DNA from: Ohtaekwangia koreensis
GTDB lineage: Bacteria; Bacteroidota; Bacteroidia; Cytophagales; Cyclobacteriaceae
Reading direction: 5' to 3'
Length of the DNA stretch: 64,000 bases
NCBI RefSeq assembly: GCF_900167975.1
Contig: NZ_FUZU01000001.1
Coordinates: 964,580-1,028,579 of the forward strand
Position 1 is the stretch's first letter. Each line of letters starts with the position of its first letter. Made by a program: the position numbers and the translations under genes. This document shows positions 1-10,600 of the stretch, piece by piece. The notes under the pieces were generated by a model. That model was not told the DNA's origin. It searched no databases and was given only the letters and a program-made list of their open reading frames with translations.

Positions 1-1756
1 GTGTTGGAGGTGATTCTAGGTTAGCTTCATCTACGGCTACAACTGTATAGTATTGAGTAGTGTTGTTACTTAAACTCTGATCGGTATAGGTATAGGTCGA
101 ATCATTTGTACTTGGCTTTGTTACAAGTCGTATCCATTGTCCCTGATCGCCTTTCCGGTATACTTCATACCTCACTACATCCTGACTACCACTTGGCTCC
201 CATGTAAGTACAACACCTTCCTTTGTTGACTTTATAGGCAACCATACCGGTGACACCGGTGGTACTTTATCAGGAAGTGCAAGGCTTAGTATTGCTGACA
301 GTGCAGAGTGATTCTGATTTCTGTCAATGGCCATGATCTGATAGTGAATCTTTTCATTCAGGCTTTTCAGTTCTACCCGATCAGTAAACGTAGTGTCTTT
401 TAATACCTCACCTGTCATGAGCGCAAATTCCTCACTTTGGTAATAAGCTCTGTAAACGCGATAACCAAGTATATCAGCATCCAGGTTGCGCTTCCAGCTA
501 ATACGTACGTTGCCAAATTCATCTACCTTACCTTGCATGCCCACTGGTATAGCAGGTGGTATACTATCAACAAGCATCGCCAGATAAGGCATGGAATTGA
601 TTTCAGTTCCGTCCTGCGTCTTCGCTTTTATTTTATAGTAATTGGATTGCTGCGGGTTTGTGTCTTTGAATGCTCTTGCAGCAGTCGGAAGTATACTTTT
701 ATGAATGGTCTTGTATGGACCGGAAGCCTTCGGTGCGCGGGTTACTTCAAATCCTTTTAATGCATCATTCTCGGCTACAGGAAACTCCCATTGCACATCA
801 ATACTTTTGTTATCCAGGCTAAGTGCCGAAGTAATGAATACACTGGAGGTTGTAGTTTTATTCCCTTTGATCTGAACTATATTTGATACAGGCCCATACT
901 CTCCAAACGGTGTAATACCACGCACACGGTAGCTATAAGTTTTATCAAGCGAAGCAACGGTATCGACTGCATATTGATATTTACTCTCCTGTCCTTGCTT
1001 GCTCAGTGTTACACCCGGTATATCTGTCACTTGAATAAAAGACTTCCCATCTTCAGAGCGTTCAAGGGAATACGTTGTATAAAAGCTCTCATAGTCGGCG
1101 TGCTTCCAGCGTAGTGTTACCACATTGCTTTTACTTTCAGCAGTGACACCGCTGACCGAAGGCAGGGTATATTTATCAGCCGTATTCACAAAAACGCTTC
1201 CCTTCAATGTGTCGGTGCCTGCATATACACTGATGCGGTATAAATACTTTACGTTCTTCTCAACTTGTTTATCGTTCCAATATAAAGCGAGTGCCCTTGC
1301 CACGGCAGGCGACATGTCGGCACAAAACATCGCGATGGAATAGCGTTGCTCATTCTCCTTGGCTTTGTTTACAATCTGCATTACATCACCCGGATCGATA
1401 TTCATTTCAAAGGTTTCTCCATAGAGCGCCTGTGCCGCTACAAGACCATACTTGTTACCAATAAACTTTTCCCATTGTTCTTCCGGTAAAGGCTTCATGG
1501 AAGTTACTACCTGCTTACGCTCTACCGGTTGAACCACTTTACCATTACGCACCAGTGTAAATCGTTCGATGGTATATCCGTTCCGGTTGGCCTTCGACCA
1601 TTGCTCTGTTCCAATAGGTGCCCATCGTAAAGCAACTGAATCAGCAGAAGGTCGTGCAATCACCTGAATGGTTTCAGCAGACTTCTTCACTACATTTTGA
1701 GCATGCCCCGAAACAACTGCCAGCCCTGCTATCGCTATAAATACTATCTTCTTCAT
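1..1756 (-). CDS. Secreted fibronectin type III repeat protein (3' end outside window)
   Basis: The frame stays open from an ATG at 1756 to the left edge, giving at least 585 residues. Residues 1-19 form a Sec signal peptide (MKKIVFIAIAGLAVVSGHA). An Fn3-like module follows (about 28-185), split by a long insertion, then about four regular Fn3 repeats from residue 197 on. Each shows the 'V.LRW' strand, the 'Y.VYR' strand and a Y-x-V/I-x-A closing strand. Fn3 arrays in Bacteroidota are usually extracellular adhesion or spacer modules. The start lies 22 bp after the stop of the 1534-aa gene, so it is probably the last gene of the toxin operon. Its C-terminus, which could carry a sorting or effector domain, cannot be seen. 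Confidence 0.85.
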   Translation of the reverse strand, partial: MKKIVFIAIAGLAVVSGHAQNVVKKSAETIQVIARPSADSVALRWAPIGTEQWSKANRNGYTIERFTLVRNGKVVQPVERKQVVTSMKPLPEEQWEKFIGNKYGLVAAQALYGETFEMNIDPGDVMQIVNKAKENEQRYSIAMFCADMSPAVARALALYWNDKQVEKNVKYLYRISVYAGTDTLKGSVFVNTADKYTLPSVSGVTAESKSNVVTLRWKHADYESFYTTYSLERSEDGKSFIQVTDIPGVTLSKQGQESKYQYAVDTVASLDKTYSYRVRGITPFGEYGPVSNIVQIKGNKTTTSSVFITSALSLDNKSIDVQWEFPVAENDALKGFEVTRAPKASGPYKTIHKSILPTAARAFKDTNPQQSNYYKIKAKTQDGTEINSMPYLAMLVDSIPPAIPVGMQGKVDEFGNVRISWKRNLDADILGYRVYRAYYQSEEFALMTGEVLKDTTFTDRVELKSLNEKIHYQIMAIDRNQNHSALSAILSLALPDKVPPVSPVWLPIKSTKEGVVLTWEPSGSQDVVRYEVYRKGDQGQWIRLVTKPSTNDSTYTYTDQSLSNNTTQYYTVVAVDEANLESPPT

Positions 1757-1778
1757 GATACTTCTTCTCTTCACTGGT

Positions 1779-4700
1779 CTAGTCCGGTATAGCGTTAAAC
1801 ATCTCCATATCGAACGTACTGCTAACCTTGTTCACACCGGGTATAACATATTTAAATCTGACGCTATATTTACCATACTTGATAAAGGGAAAGCCACTTG
1901 TCAAAAGCGTCCCGAATCGTGTCGTTACACGCTCAGGGTGATCCACTACATAGTTGGCAACCTGATGCTGTATATCTCTATAATCACCCACCATCGGACG
2001 CATTACATCGTACTTCAAATCTCCCGTTGTAGTGATGTTTGTAACTTCTGTGGTCTTTTCTGTCAGGACAGGATAATAGGATGCCTGTTCGATATATACC
2101 GAGCGAACTGGTGGAACACCGAGTAATGACGCATCACGGTTGGTAATCGTCATATTGCCGCGTAACGGATAACCTTCGTATACCAGTGGGTATACATACT
2201 TATTATACCAATTTGTATTCTCCAGTATGGCTTCTCCCTGTACAAGATTTGCAAATCCATCTCCTCCGTTTGCTTCGTATTCGTCCAGCCATTCCGGTGT
2301 ATTCAGGTGAGCAATCAATTGGAAGACGCCTGCTTCAGGAAGTTGCTCACGCATGGTTTGAGCCTGCTTTATACCGGCCATTTTCTCACTGAATGTATTA
2401 TACTGACTCGTACGCAACGTCAGTGTATAGATTGTCTTGGCATCGCGCAGTGTCAGATTACCCTCTATGTTATTGGTGGTAACCGTTGATTGTCCATCAC
2501 TTCCGGCAAGCTCGGTTTCAACTTTTGTTACGTTGGCATCGAGTACCTGATTTTGCAAAGGAATGTTCAGGATCTCCATGTGGTATAGTTTGCCGGTTTG
2601 TATTCCTCCCGGTATCGTAAAGTATACTTTCTTTTCAGCAACGTTATAGCTCACATCTGTCTCTACATAGCTTTGCGCATCACCATCCGTGAAGTGAAGT
2701 TTCTGCGACCACTCTGCACCCGGTGTAAACAGTTCCGGTTGTCCTTTCTTCAATTGGATAAAACCCTGATTATATTCTTTGGGATAGAAATTATATTGTC
2801 CCTTCAGCGGATACGATATACTGACATTCGAGGACGGGATATAGTCTGGTGCTTCACCTGTTGTGAAGGTTGTCTCTACGTTCTCCTCAACATCTTTACC
2901 TTCAAACTGTACCGTCTTCCATACACCATTAACCTTTTCTTCAAACGTGATCTTTACGATTACCTTCAACTCTTTTTTCCCAGGCAATACATCTCCCGGA
3001 TCAAGCACAACAACGTCATTGTCTTCATTCCACCGTGTTGTACCCTGAATAACATTAGTACCATCTTTTACCGAGAACTCAACCAGCTTGCCTCGGAAAC
3101 TACGCTTGCGGTTTTCCAGATCGGTAATTTCAAATACTTCACCAATGGGTATATTAAAAGCTGCCTGTGGTGCATTGAATACATCCACACCTTTTTCATC
3201 TTTTGCCGGTGTTACACCCGCAATCATGTCTACATCTTCCAGCGGATTGCTGTTACCAACAACGGTACATTGTTTACCGATTTCAAATTCAAACTTGCAA
3301 TTACCTTTAACAAGACCACCTAATATTTTATAATGACCTCCTACTATACCACGCATCCAGAAAGGATTCGGGCCTTTGGTTTGAAGTATAGCGGCAGCGC
3401 CTATACTCAGTATATCATAGTTACCTTTATAGAAACGTAGTTTTACTTTTATACCGATCTTCCCTTGGATATAGGCATACGCCTGACCGTTGGCAAACCA
3501 GCCATTGATACCGATTGTTTCATCGGAGCCAACACAATGATATTCCTTCGCATACTTCTTGATCATGAAGTCCGTACCTATACCGGCAGCGAATCTTCCG
3601 TAGAACATCAGGAATTTAAGATTGCCGGTATCAAAACTGAAATCCATTCCGAATGCAAAACCGAAACCTGATTCGGCTGCGTTCAGATCACGCATATAGT
3701 CAAGATCGGAAGCATCTATACCCAATATCTCCGATACCTGACGCGGTGGTGGCGGACTGCCCGGAAGGTTTTTACCTACCATGAAGTAGCTCTTCATTTT
3801 GAGCATCCACAGAAGTTCTATACCTACAGGGTCGTTTGGTGTACCTACCAATACATACCATTCATCTTTCGCGAAGTGCATTACGGCCCAACCGGCTCGG
3901 TTGTTTGGCCCTATACCTTTGATAACACCGCCTACTACATTTATATACATCTCCATATTTGCATGGAGTACATCATTCACATTGTCAAAGAGGATTTTTA
4001 CATTAGCCGATACTTGTCCCTGGATGAGCGCAAGCAATTTACTGGCAGCTTTACTATCTCCGGCTACAGCCATAGCCTGCTCTTTTATCTTTTCAAGACC
4101 TCCCGGCAAGGCAGGCGACATGATCACTATATTTCCTGTGAACGTAATGGAATTTATACCACCGTGCCGATTGAGTGCGACTTCCAGTCCAACGTCCCCG
4201 TTGTAAGGTGCCCGACTCGGTGTGGCACCAAACTTCACCAGTGCTTTTATACCTATTGTATTCTCATCCGGCACATATACTATACCAGACGCGTTTCTGC
4301 CAATAGGGCTACCGTTGCCATCTGTGCTCTGCTTCATTTTTGAATAGAAGCCACCACCAAAACCATAGGCAGAGAAACCGGGGAACAGCGGTATACCATT
4401 TGTAAATTCTACTAACCCATCGGCATACCAGTAACGGAATTCGGGAGTCTTCCCAAACAAGGCTTCAACTTTCAATGTGATCATCGAAATTTTACCGGAG
4501 ATTGAACCTTTGAAGCCATCGCCATATATAGGGTCATCTTCAAAGAACCGTATCTCTCCGGCTATTTTGATTACACCTGCCTTTTCGAAACGCACACCGA
4601 TACCGGTGATTTCGACTTTATCAAATTTCCAGTTGCTTTCGTCTGTACCGGTAACAGCGCCTTCCGCATTTTTAACTTCTATGATTTCGCGTTTACCCCA

Positions 4701-6383
4701 TACAACAAGTCCGGCTGTTCCACCAAAACCTTCATCGGAAGAACTACCTCCGATGTTGATGGTTACATCGAAGCCTATACCGATTTTGTTCGAGCCATCT
4801 TTACGAAGTGAAATGTTGTTGATGACAAGCGGATATTTAGAGGCTGACTGCTGTGCACCTTCTTTACCAAAACTTACCGCCTGTATATCGAAGTGGGGTG
4901 CCTCTGTACTGATACGCAAACCCTGAAATCCTATTCCAGTGAAACTCGCCTTCGGCCCGCTACTTACCGTCTTTATACCGAGATGTCCATTGAGTATAAC
5001 GGTAGGATAAAATTTACTATTCCCTTTTTCATCAGTGCCCTCTCTTACAATCACCGATGAACCTTTATATAGATTCAGATCAGCAAAAAGCAACGGGAAT
5101 TTTAGTTCGGAATCAACGGTTACCGAAAACAGATAATTACCATCACTTCCACGCTGTGCTATATATCCAAACTGTGTTGTCTTTCCTTCTTTCGATTTGA
5201 TAACCGGGACAGAAAGCCTACCGACAAGCTCAAAGCCTTTAACCTGGTTGGTGACAAACTCCAATCCCAGCTTATCTATAGTATATGACCAGCCGCTCAT
5301 ATCTCCGGCAGTCAGTAAATTTCCAACGAAGACTTCACCGGTCAATCCCTGTTCGTCAATGATCAAGTCTTCTGCACCGAATGTTAAACGCCTGTCATTG
5401 CCATTTTCCTTGAATGATTTCGGTAGTCGTATTTCTGTATTTTTCAAATAGAATCCTTGCCATAATTTTTCGTTTCCGGTAGCTGTAAACGCAGAGGTAT
5501 AGCCTTTCGGAAACATGATGCCGGGAGGATTAGCCAGATCACTGAAGTCAAGAAATGCATTGGTTACATTGAAGCCTACGCCCGGAAGACTCGTTACCTG
5601 AAACGAAGGGAAGTTTACACCTATCAATAAGTCATTCCAGTTTCTGGCACTCACCAGAAATTTCGTTGCTACACGTTCAGGTGCAGGTTTGACTTTTCCA
5701 TCCGCATCTTCCGGCACAAATAGATCACGCGAGAACTCTACCTGCGCTTCTATACTCATGCTTTTAAAACCATCACAACCGAACTCTACATACGTATTTC
5801 CTTTGCCAAGTAAAGTAAGAAGTGTCTTCTCGTTCAGCCTTAAATGATAACTACCGATGAGTTCGAGGCGGCCATCACCAACGAGCCCACCTTCGTTGGA
5901 TATATGTATATCGGTGCCTCTGAACGCTATCTTATCACCTGTCTGTGGAAGTTCGAGTACTACATACGCTTCTATATAGGCACCGCGCGGATCAACGCGC
6001 ATACGGCTTATTATGATGTTATAGTTCAGATCACCGTTGCCACTAGGTAAAGCAACGGGAAGCTCAAGACCGGCTACATCCGTAAGCGTAGTAATGAAAG
6101 ATTGCTTTCGAGTTACTTCCTCCTGATACTCCAACGCCTTAGCACGATGGTATTCAGTAGAATCTTCAAATACTTGAGTAGGAATTATTATTGGGTCAGT
6201 GGTATTACCCTGCGGTACAGTGAGCTGATTAAAAGAACGCATGTTTGAAGCAAGCGCTTTTAACTCTAACGACTTTAATATACTCTTAACCTGTGAGGTA
6301 TCCGCTGGCGGCAACGGACTACCAATGGTATATATAGCACTCAGCACTAATACAACCAACACTAAAACCTTTCTGTAAAACAT
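1779..6383 (-). CDS. Giant secreted beta-rich protein of unknown function (1534 aa)
   Basis: I do not recognise a named domain. Residues 1-21 are a signal peptide, then a short helical stretch (about 28-110), then more than 1300 residues of alternating hydrophobic/polar strands with many glycines, as expected for an extended extracellular beta structure. A proline run (PPPP) lies near residue 877. The last part reads like immunoglobulin-like or carbohydrate-binding strands. Cysteines are few. It sits 148 bp downstream of the small secreted protein and 22 bp upstream of the Fn3 gene, all on the minus strand. This suggests a role in display or delivery of the toxin made by the same operon, which is inference from position only. 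Confidence 0.8.
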   Translation of the reverse strand: MFYRKVLVLVVLVLSAIYTIGSPLPPADTSQVKSILKSLELKALASNMRSFNQLTVPQGNTTDPIIIPTQVFEDSTEYHRAKALEYQEEVTRKQSFITTLTDVAGLELPVALPSGNGDLNYNIIISRMRVDPRGAYIEAYVVLELPQTGDKIAFRGTDIHISNEGGLVGDGRLELIGSYHLRLNEKTLLTLLGKGNTYVEFGCDGFKSMSIEAQVEFSRDLFVPEDADGKVKPAPERVATKFLVSARNWNDLLIGVNFPSFQVTSLPGVGFNVTNAFLDFSDLANPPGIMFPKGYTSAFTATGNEKLWQGFYLKNTEIRLPKSFKENGNDRRLTFGAEDLIIDEQGLTGEVFVGNLLTAGDMSGWSYTIDKLGLEFVTNQVKGFELVGRLSVPVIKSKEGKTTQFGYIAQRGSDGNYLFSVTVDSELKFPLLFADLNLYKGSSVIVREGTDEKGNSKFYPTVILNGHLGIKTVSSGPKASFTGIGFQGLRISTEAPHFDIQAVSFGKEGAQQSASKYPLVINNISLRKDGSNKIGIGFDVTINIGGSSSDEGFGGTAGLVVWGKREIIEVKNAEGAVTGTDESNWKFDKVEITGIGVRFEKAGVIKIAGEIRFFEDDPIYGDGFKGSISGKISMITLKVEALFGKTPEFRYWYADGLVEFTNGIPLFPGFSAYGFGGGFYSKMKQSTDGNGSPIGRNASGIVYVPDENTIGIKALVKFGATPSRAPYNGDVGLEVALNRHGGINSITFTGNIVIMSPALPGGLEKIKEQAMAVAGDSKAASKLLALIQGQVSANVKILFDNVNDVLHANMEMYINVVGGVIKGIGPNNRAGWAVMHFAKDEWYVLVGTPNDPVGIELLWMLKMKSYFMVGKNLPGSPPPPRQVSEILGIDASDLDYMRDLNAAESGFGFAFGMDFSFDTGNLKFLMFYGRFAAGIGTDFMIKKYAKEYHCVGSDETIGINGWFANGQAYAYIQGKIGIKVKLRFYKGNYDILSIGAAAILQTKGPNPFWMRGIVGGHYKILGGLVKGNCKFEFEIGKQCTVVGNSNPLEDVDMIAGVTPAKDEKGVDVFNAPQAAFNIPIGEVFEITDLENRKRSFRGKLVEFSVKDGTNVIQGTTRWNEDNDVVVLDPGDVLPGKKELKVIVKITFEEKVNGVWKTVQFEGKDVEENVETTFTTGEAPDYIPSSNVSISYPLKGQYNFYPKEYNQGFIQLKKGQPELFTPGAEWSQKLHFTDGDAQSYVETDVSYNVAEKKVYFTIPGGIQTGKLYHMEILNIPLQNQVLDANVTKVETELAGSDGQSTVTTNNIEGNLTLRDAKTIYTLTLRTSQYNTFSEKMAGIKQAQTMREQLPEAGVFQLIAHLNTPEWLDEYEANGGDGFANLVQGEAILENTNWYNKYVYPLVYEGYPLRGNMTITNRDASLLGVPPVRSVYIEQASYYPVLTEKTTEVTNITTTGDLKYDVMRPMVGDYRDIQHQVANYVVDHPERVTTRFGTLLTSGFPFIKYGKYSVRFKYVIPGVNKVSSTFDMEMFNAIPD

Positions 6384-6531
6384 GAACTATACTTGTAAAA
6401 TTTCCTTTTATTAAATAGGGTTTTATTATTGCTTGCTAATTTTTACTAACCTTAACCTTGAAGACGCCTAACCGATATTCTTTCCTCCATATATTGCAAC
6501 TCTATTGTATCGTTTAATGAAGACGTATAAT

Positions 6532-7215
6532 TTACTTACAATCCGTCTTCATTTTTGAAAGCACCTTGTCCAAAATTTTCATTACTATACTTCTATCGTC
6601 TTGCTTCATCGTAAGTGTTACAGTTTCTAAAGTATTATTCTTTTGAACTAAGATTTGGTATAGAGCCGCGTTATCAATCCATTCCGTATAATACACCCGA
6701 ATGTCAGTGAACACGCCATCCTTCTTTGAAAACACTACATCACCGTTGCTATCAGCACTTCCCCAAATTTTCTTAATGTTATCCAATGCTTCTTGTTTCG
6801 TCTTAAAATCCGATCTTGATTCCATAAGGCTCACAACATTGCCATTAGTACTATCTCCAGCTTGCCACTCAATAGTATATATTGATACCGAAGCTTTCTT
6901 TAGCTTATAGCCAGCCAAATCTGACTCATTTAAAAATGAGCACTTACTATCTTTTCCAATACCACACTTGTTTTTAAATACTCCCTTAATATATAGGGTA
7001 TCTTCGTTTGAAAGTGAGACGTCTATTATTGAAGACGAGAATTTCTTTAAACACTCACGCTCTTCATCCTTAGTCCTCGTCTTTTCCATACACAGACACA
7101 CTTCATCGGTTGCCTGTCTTACTTTTAAATTGACTTCTTGTCCATAGGAGTAAAAAATCACGCATGGCTGTAACAAAACAAGTAGTGTCAGAAATTTCAT
7201 ATATATACTATTCAC
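6532..7215 (-). CDS. Small secreted cysteine-containing protein, toxin-immunity neighbour
   Basis: This is a 227-aa protein with an N-terminal signal peptide. A second ATG five codons in (MKFLTLLVLL) would give a more typical signal and could be the true start. The mature part has at least six cysteines, in VCLCMEK, RECLKK, NKCG, SKCSF and the terminal DCK. The C-terminal half has an alternating beta/alpha pattern. I recognise no family. It starts 22 bp after the SUKH gene, so it is probably co-transcribed with the toxin-immunity pair. It could be a periplasmic immunity or accessory protein, but nothing in the sequence decides this. Confidence 0.7.
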   Translation of the reverse strand: MNSIYMKFLTLLVLLQPCVIFYSYGQEVNLKVRQATDEVCLCMEKTRTKDEERECLKKFSSSIIDVSLSNEDTLYIKGVFKNKCGIGKDSKCSFLNESDLAGYKLKKASVSIYTIEWQAGDSTNGNVVSLMESRSDFKTKQEALDNIKKIWGSADSNGDVVFSKKDGVFTDIRVYYTEWIDNAALYQILVQKNNTLETVTLTMKQDDRSIVMKILDKVLSKMKTDCK

Positions 7216-7237
7216 AATACCAACTCACGAGAATATA

Positions 7238-7675
7238 TTATTTATTTTCGTCATAGGGCTGCAACGCAATAATAAACTCCTCAAACGAATCCGCCAGCTT
7301 AATGATCTCGCTTAACTCTTGATCAGGTCTACAAAAGAATATTTGACCATAGTCATTTTGATTTATAGATATTACAAATAGCCAATCACCTGCATCAAGG
7401 GCAAAAGCTAGATATTTTCCTTCAAGTAAGTCTTTAGTCCATTCAAATGTACTTGCCAATGAAAGTTCGTCACTTTCAGACAGTGGCAGCCAATTGAAGA
7501 CAGTATACTGATTGTCACCTTTAACAATTGATCTTTCAATCGTTCTTTTCGGGTTTTGCTTTTCCAAAAAAAGTTTAAAGTCTTCAGGTAATTTGGCCTC
7601 TACTATTTTCTCAAATTTGTCAAACTCCTCGCCAGTAACATCTGGCCCTTTTTCATTAATCTGTAGTAGTTTCAT
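7238..7675 (-). CDS. SMI1/KNR4 (SUKH) family immunity protein
   Basis: This is a 145-aa cytoplasmic protein without a signal peptide. It has the SUKH pattern: an N-terminal 'LPEDFKLFLEKQN' helix region, a central 'FNWLPLSE' strand, 'LAFALDAGDWLFVISI', 'GQIFF', and a final 'LADSFEEFIIAL' helix. SUKH proteins are the commonest immunity proteins paired with C-terminal nuclease toxins in polymorphic toxin loci. Here the gene starts 4 bp after the stop of a protein ending in a WHH nuclease, exactly where the cognate immunity gene is expected. Length is normal for the family. The immunity role is inferred from family plus position. Confidence 0.88.
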   Translation of the reverse strand: MKLLQINEKGPDVTGEEFDKFEKIVEAKLPEDFKLFLEKQNPKRTIERSIVKGDNQYTVFNWLPLSESDELSLASTFEWTKDLLEGKYLAFALDAGDWLFVISINQNDYGQIFFCRPDQELSEIIKLADSFEEFIIALQPYDENK

Positions 7676-7679
7676 ATTA

Positions 7680-10600
7680 TTATTTGTATGTCACATCGTT
7701 GTATTTTTCATATTGATTTACAGAACCAGTGTGAGGTAGAGATTTAATATGGTCTGCTGTTCGTACTAACTGCATTGTACACTCTCCCGTTAATGGATCA
7801 AAATCATCTAAATGGTGCCAAGTGTATTGCACACCGTTTACATCTATAGGTTTCTCAATGCTCCCCATGCCTGCTTTTTTGCTCGCTTCTATAAAGTCAC
7901 CACTGGCTCCCGATCTTCTACCCGTCATTTTAATTCTAACAATATTTCTTTGATTCCCTGAGATGGGGAACATGCTATTTGTTGTTGAGAAATCAGGTGT
8001 GAGCCTATTTGCACTCAAAGGATAATCAGACTTGCGATATGGTCTAGAGTATTCATATATATCATACTGTTTTTTAACATTATCATGCAATCCATAAATT
8101 TTTGTCTCTGTTCTTACAAGTAATCGGCCCTGCGTATCTTCTATTACTTCTAGAATAGTATGATTATTTAACTTACTATTCAAATCATTGATAATACTAG
8201 TCGCCGCTTCATTATTAATTAACCCTTTATACTTTATTTTATTTTTACTTACCCATGCTGTTAATTTATTAGCGCCTTCTTGAGATAATTTATTTACAAG
8301 GTCGGCAGGAATTTTGACTTCTGAAGCAACAGCATTACCCAACCTAATCTTTTTAGTGCTCTTGGAGACACCGTCCATACTGACCTCGGCAACCTCATCA
8401 CCATTCAACAGTTTTTTAAACTTGTACTCTGACTTCACTATTCCATCATCAAATAGGTCTACCCAACCATCACTCGCATATAAAGTTTTAGTTGGAATTT
8501 GTTTCGACAACTCTTGTGCTGTAGCTATATCGTTACAAGAAAGTAGACGTATAGATTTGTCACCTGGAATTTGATTAAGTGTATTTGCCAGTTGTTCAAC
8601 TTCAATTGATTTTTCAACGAATGAACCACCTTGTTCTATAATTGTTTTGAATTTGCCATTGCTAAAGTGAACGATCACATCTATATAGTCATCGTTCATT
8701 GCCTTCACAGGGAAGGAAGTTAGATTTACACTCAGTTTCGAATAGGAAAGTGTTTTAGTGACTGATTTACCTAAAGCTTTGCCTATTCCTTGTGCTATTT
8801 TATGCCAATTGTCTTCAGATGTCGTGCGAAGGGTTTTGAGTAAGTTTTTTATTTTATCAATCTTCGATACCACTACCGGCCCCAAAGTCATGACTGTGCT
8901 TACGACTGGAACAACAAGCCTGCCGCGTTCATATCGTCCAACATTATTTGTTGTTTCGAGTGTATTCCAATAATCATTCAGATGTTGTAATACCTGTCCA
9001 GAGAGTTTTTTTATCTCTTCCCAGTTGGTGGCTATTGCATAGAGTTGTTCAATCTCGTCCCTTAATTCCTTTGCATTTTCACATTTGGTGAAATACTCCA
9101 GTAACTCTTCTTTTTGTCCTTCGTAGTCATTCCACCAGTTGTCAGCTCGGTTAACAAGGCCGTCTAGTATTCCTGTACCCTTTTCATTTTCGGCCAACTG
9201 CCTTAGTACGTAATCAAGTTGTTCAGCATTTGCTACCAAATTTCCAGGACTACATTGTATATATGCAGCGGTATAGGCATAAAGAACCTTAGAAGGAATC
9301 TTGCTTATATCTCTAATTAATTGAGGTAAATGATACAAGCCCTCTGCCTCACGATAACCACCATCAACTAGACCTGACAAAAATGGTAAGTCCGCGTTGC
9401 TATAGTACTCAGAGGAAGGAACATTTTGATCTCTCCAAAAGCAATAAGGAATTATACCTTCACCTTCGTAACTTTCCCAACCTTCGTTATTACAGGTTTT
9501 AAAAAAATTATAGATGGCCTTGAGTTTTGCAATAGCTTCTTTATATCCATCCTGATCAAGTAGCGGGGCTGCTTGTTCGTAAAACTCAACCAACGGCGCA
9601 ATTCTATCTACTAACGCAATGCCTGTGACATTGCGTGAATCTTCTTGTTCATCCGATGGTAGCTTACTCCAGTCTACGTCATTTACATTGTTGAAGCGCT
9701 TGGAGATTTTGTCAAATAATTCTTTGTTTGTTTTTTCTGTTTCAATTTTCTCTACCAATTCTGGTGGATGTTCCTCGTAATAAGGAATAATCTCATCCAT
9801 TATATAACGAATCTGGCCCGCATCTCTTTTGAAACAGACCGGTAGTTCCGATGCGAGTAAAACATCTTCATCTATATCTCCACCCTTACCATTGTTTCTC
9901 AGCCAAGCGGCCATTTCCTCTTTGAACTGCCCAAGTATTGAGACAACAATTTTATCTTTAACAGAAAGTGACACAACTGGATTATTACTTCCTGATTGGG
10001 TTGTACTTCCTGCATTCTTTGTCACTTTCCCATCTTCCCCAACGGTATAGCTGTTGCCAGCCGAATCAGCTATAACAGTAGCTTTTACTTTACCAGTCTT
10101 CTCTTCCTTCTTCTGATTGTACGTTGATTCGTTTCCTTCTGTATCAACTACTACGATCTTGCCATCATCATTTACAGATATACTTTTTATAGTGCCTGGT
10201 ACCGTATAATCTGGTTTCGCTGTAGTATTGTCTTTTGTGTTGGGTGTCTTCCTTGGTTCTTCACCAATCTTATGAGCTTCATCTATAGCTTTTGCAGCGG
10301 GGCTTCCCTGATTGTATACCGATTCAAATCCACCCACGACCAATTCACGATCAGTATTTACTTGTCCGGAGAAATTCGAGAGTATACCTGCACCGTTGAA
10401 CCAAGGTACTTTGAGCCAACCTGTGCCTGTATAGTTTCCACCGGAGCCTTTTACGTCAATGATGAGTAGCTTGAAATTGCGGCATGTGATTACCTCACCT
10501 GGAGCTAATGCAAATAAAGGATTGGTATTGGTTGAAGGTTGAATAACTCCATCTGTTCCACACGAATACGAATCAGTAGTTTCTTCATCCGTACGTATAG

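Noticed and set aside
2598-3323. 241-codon plus-strand frame opposite the 1534-aa gene
   Set aside because: It lies fully inside a coherent secreted-protein gene on the other strand; its translation is rich in Cys, Tyr and Phe with no domain.
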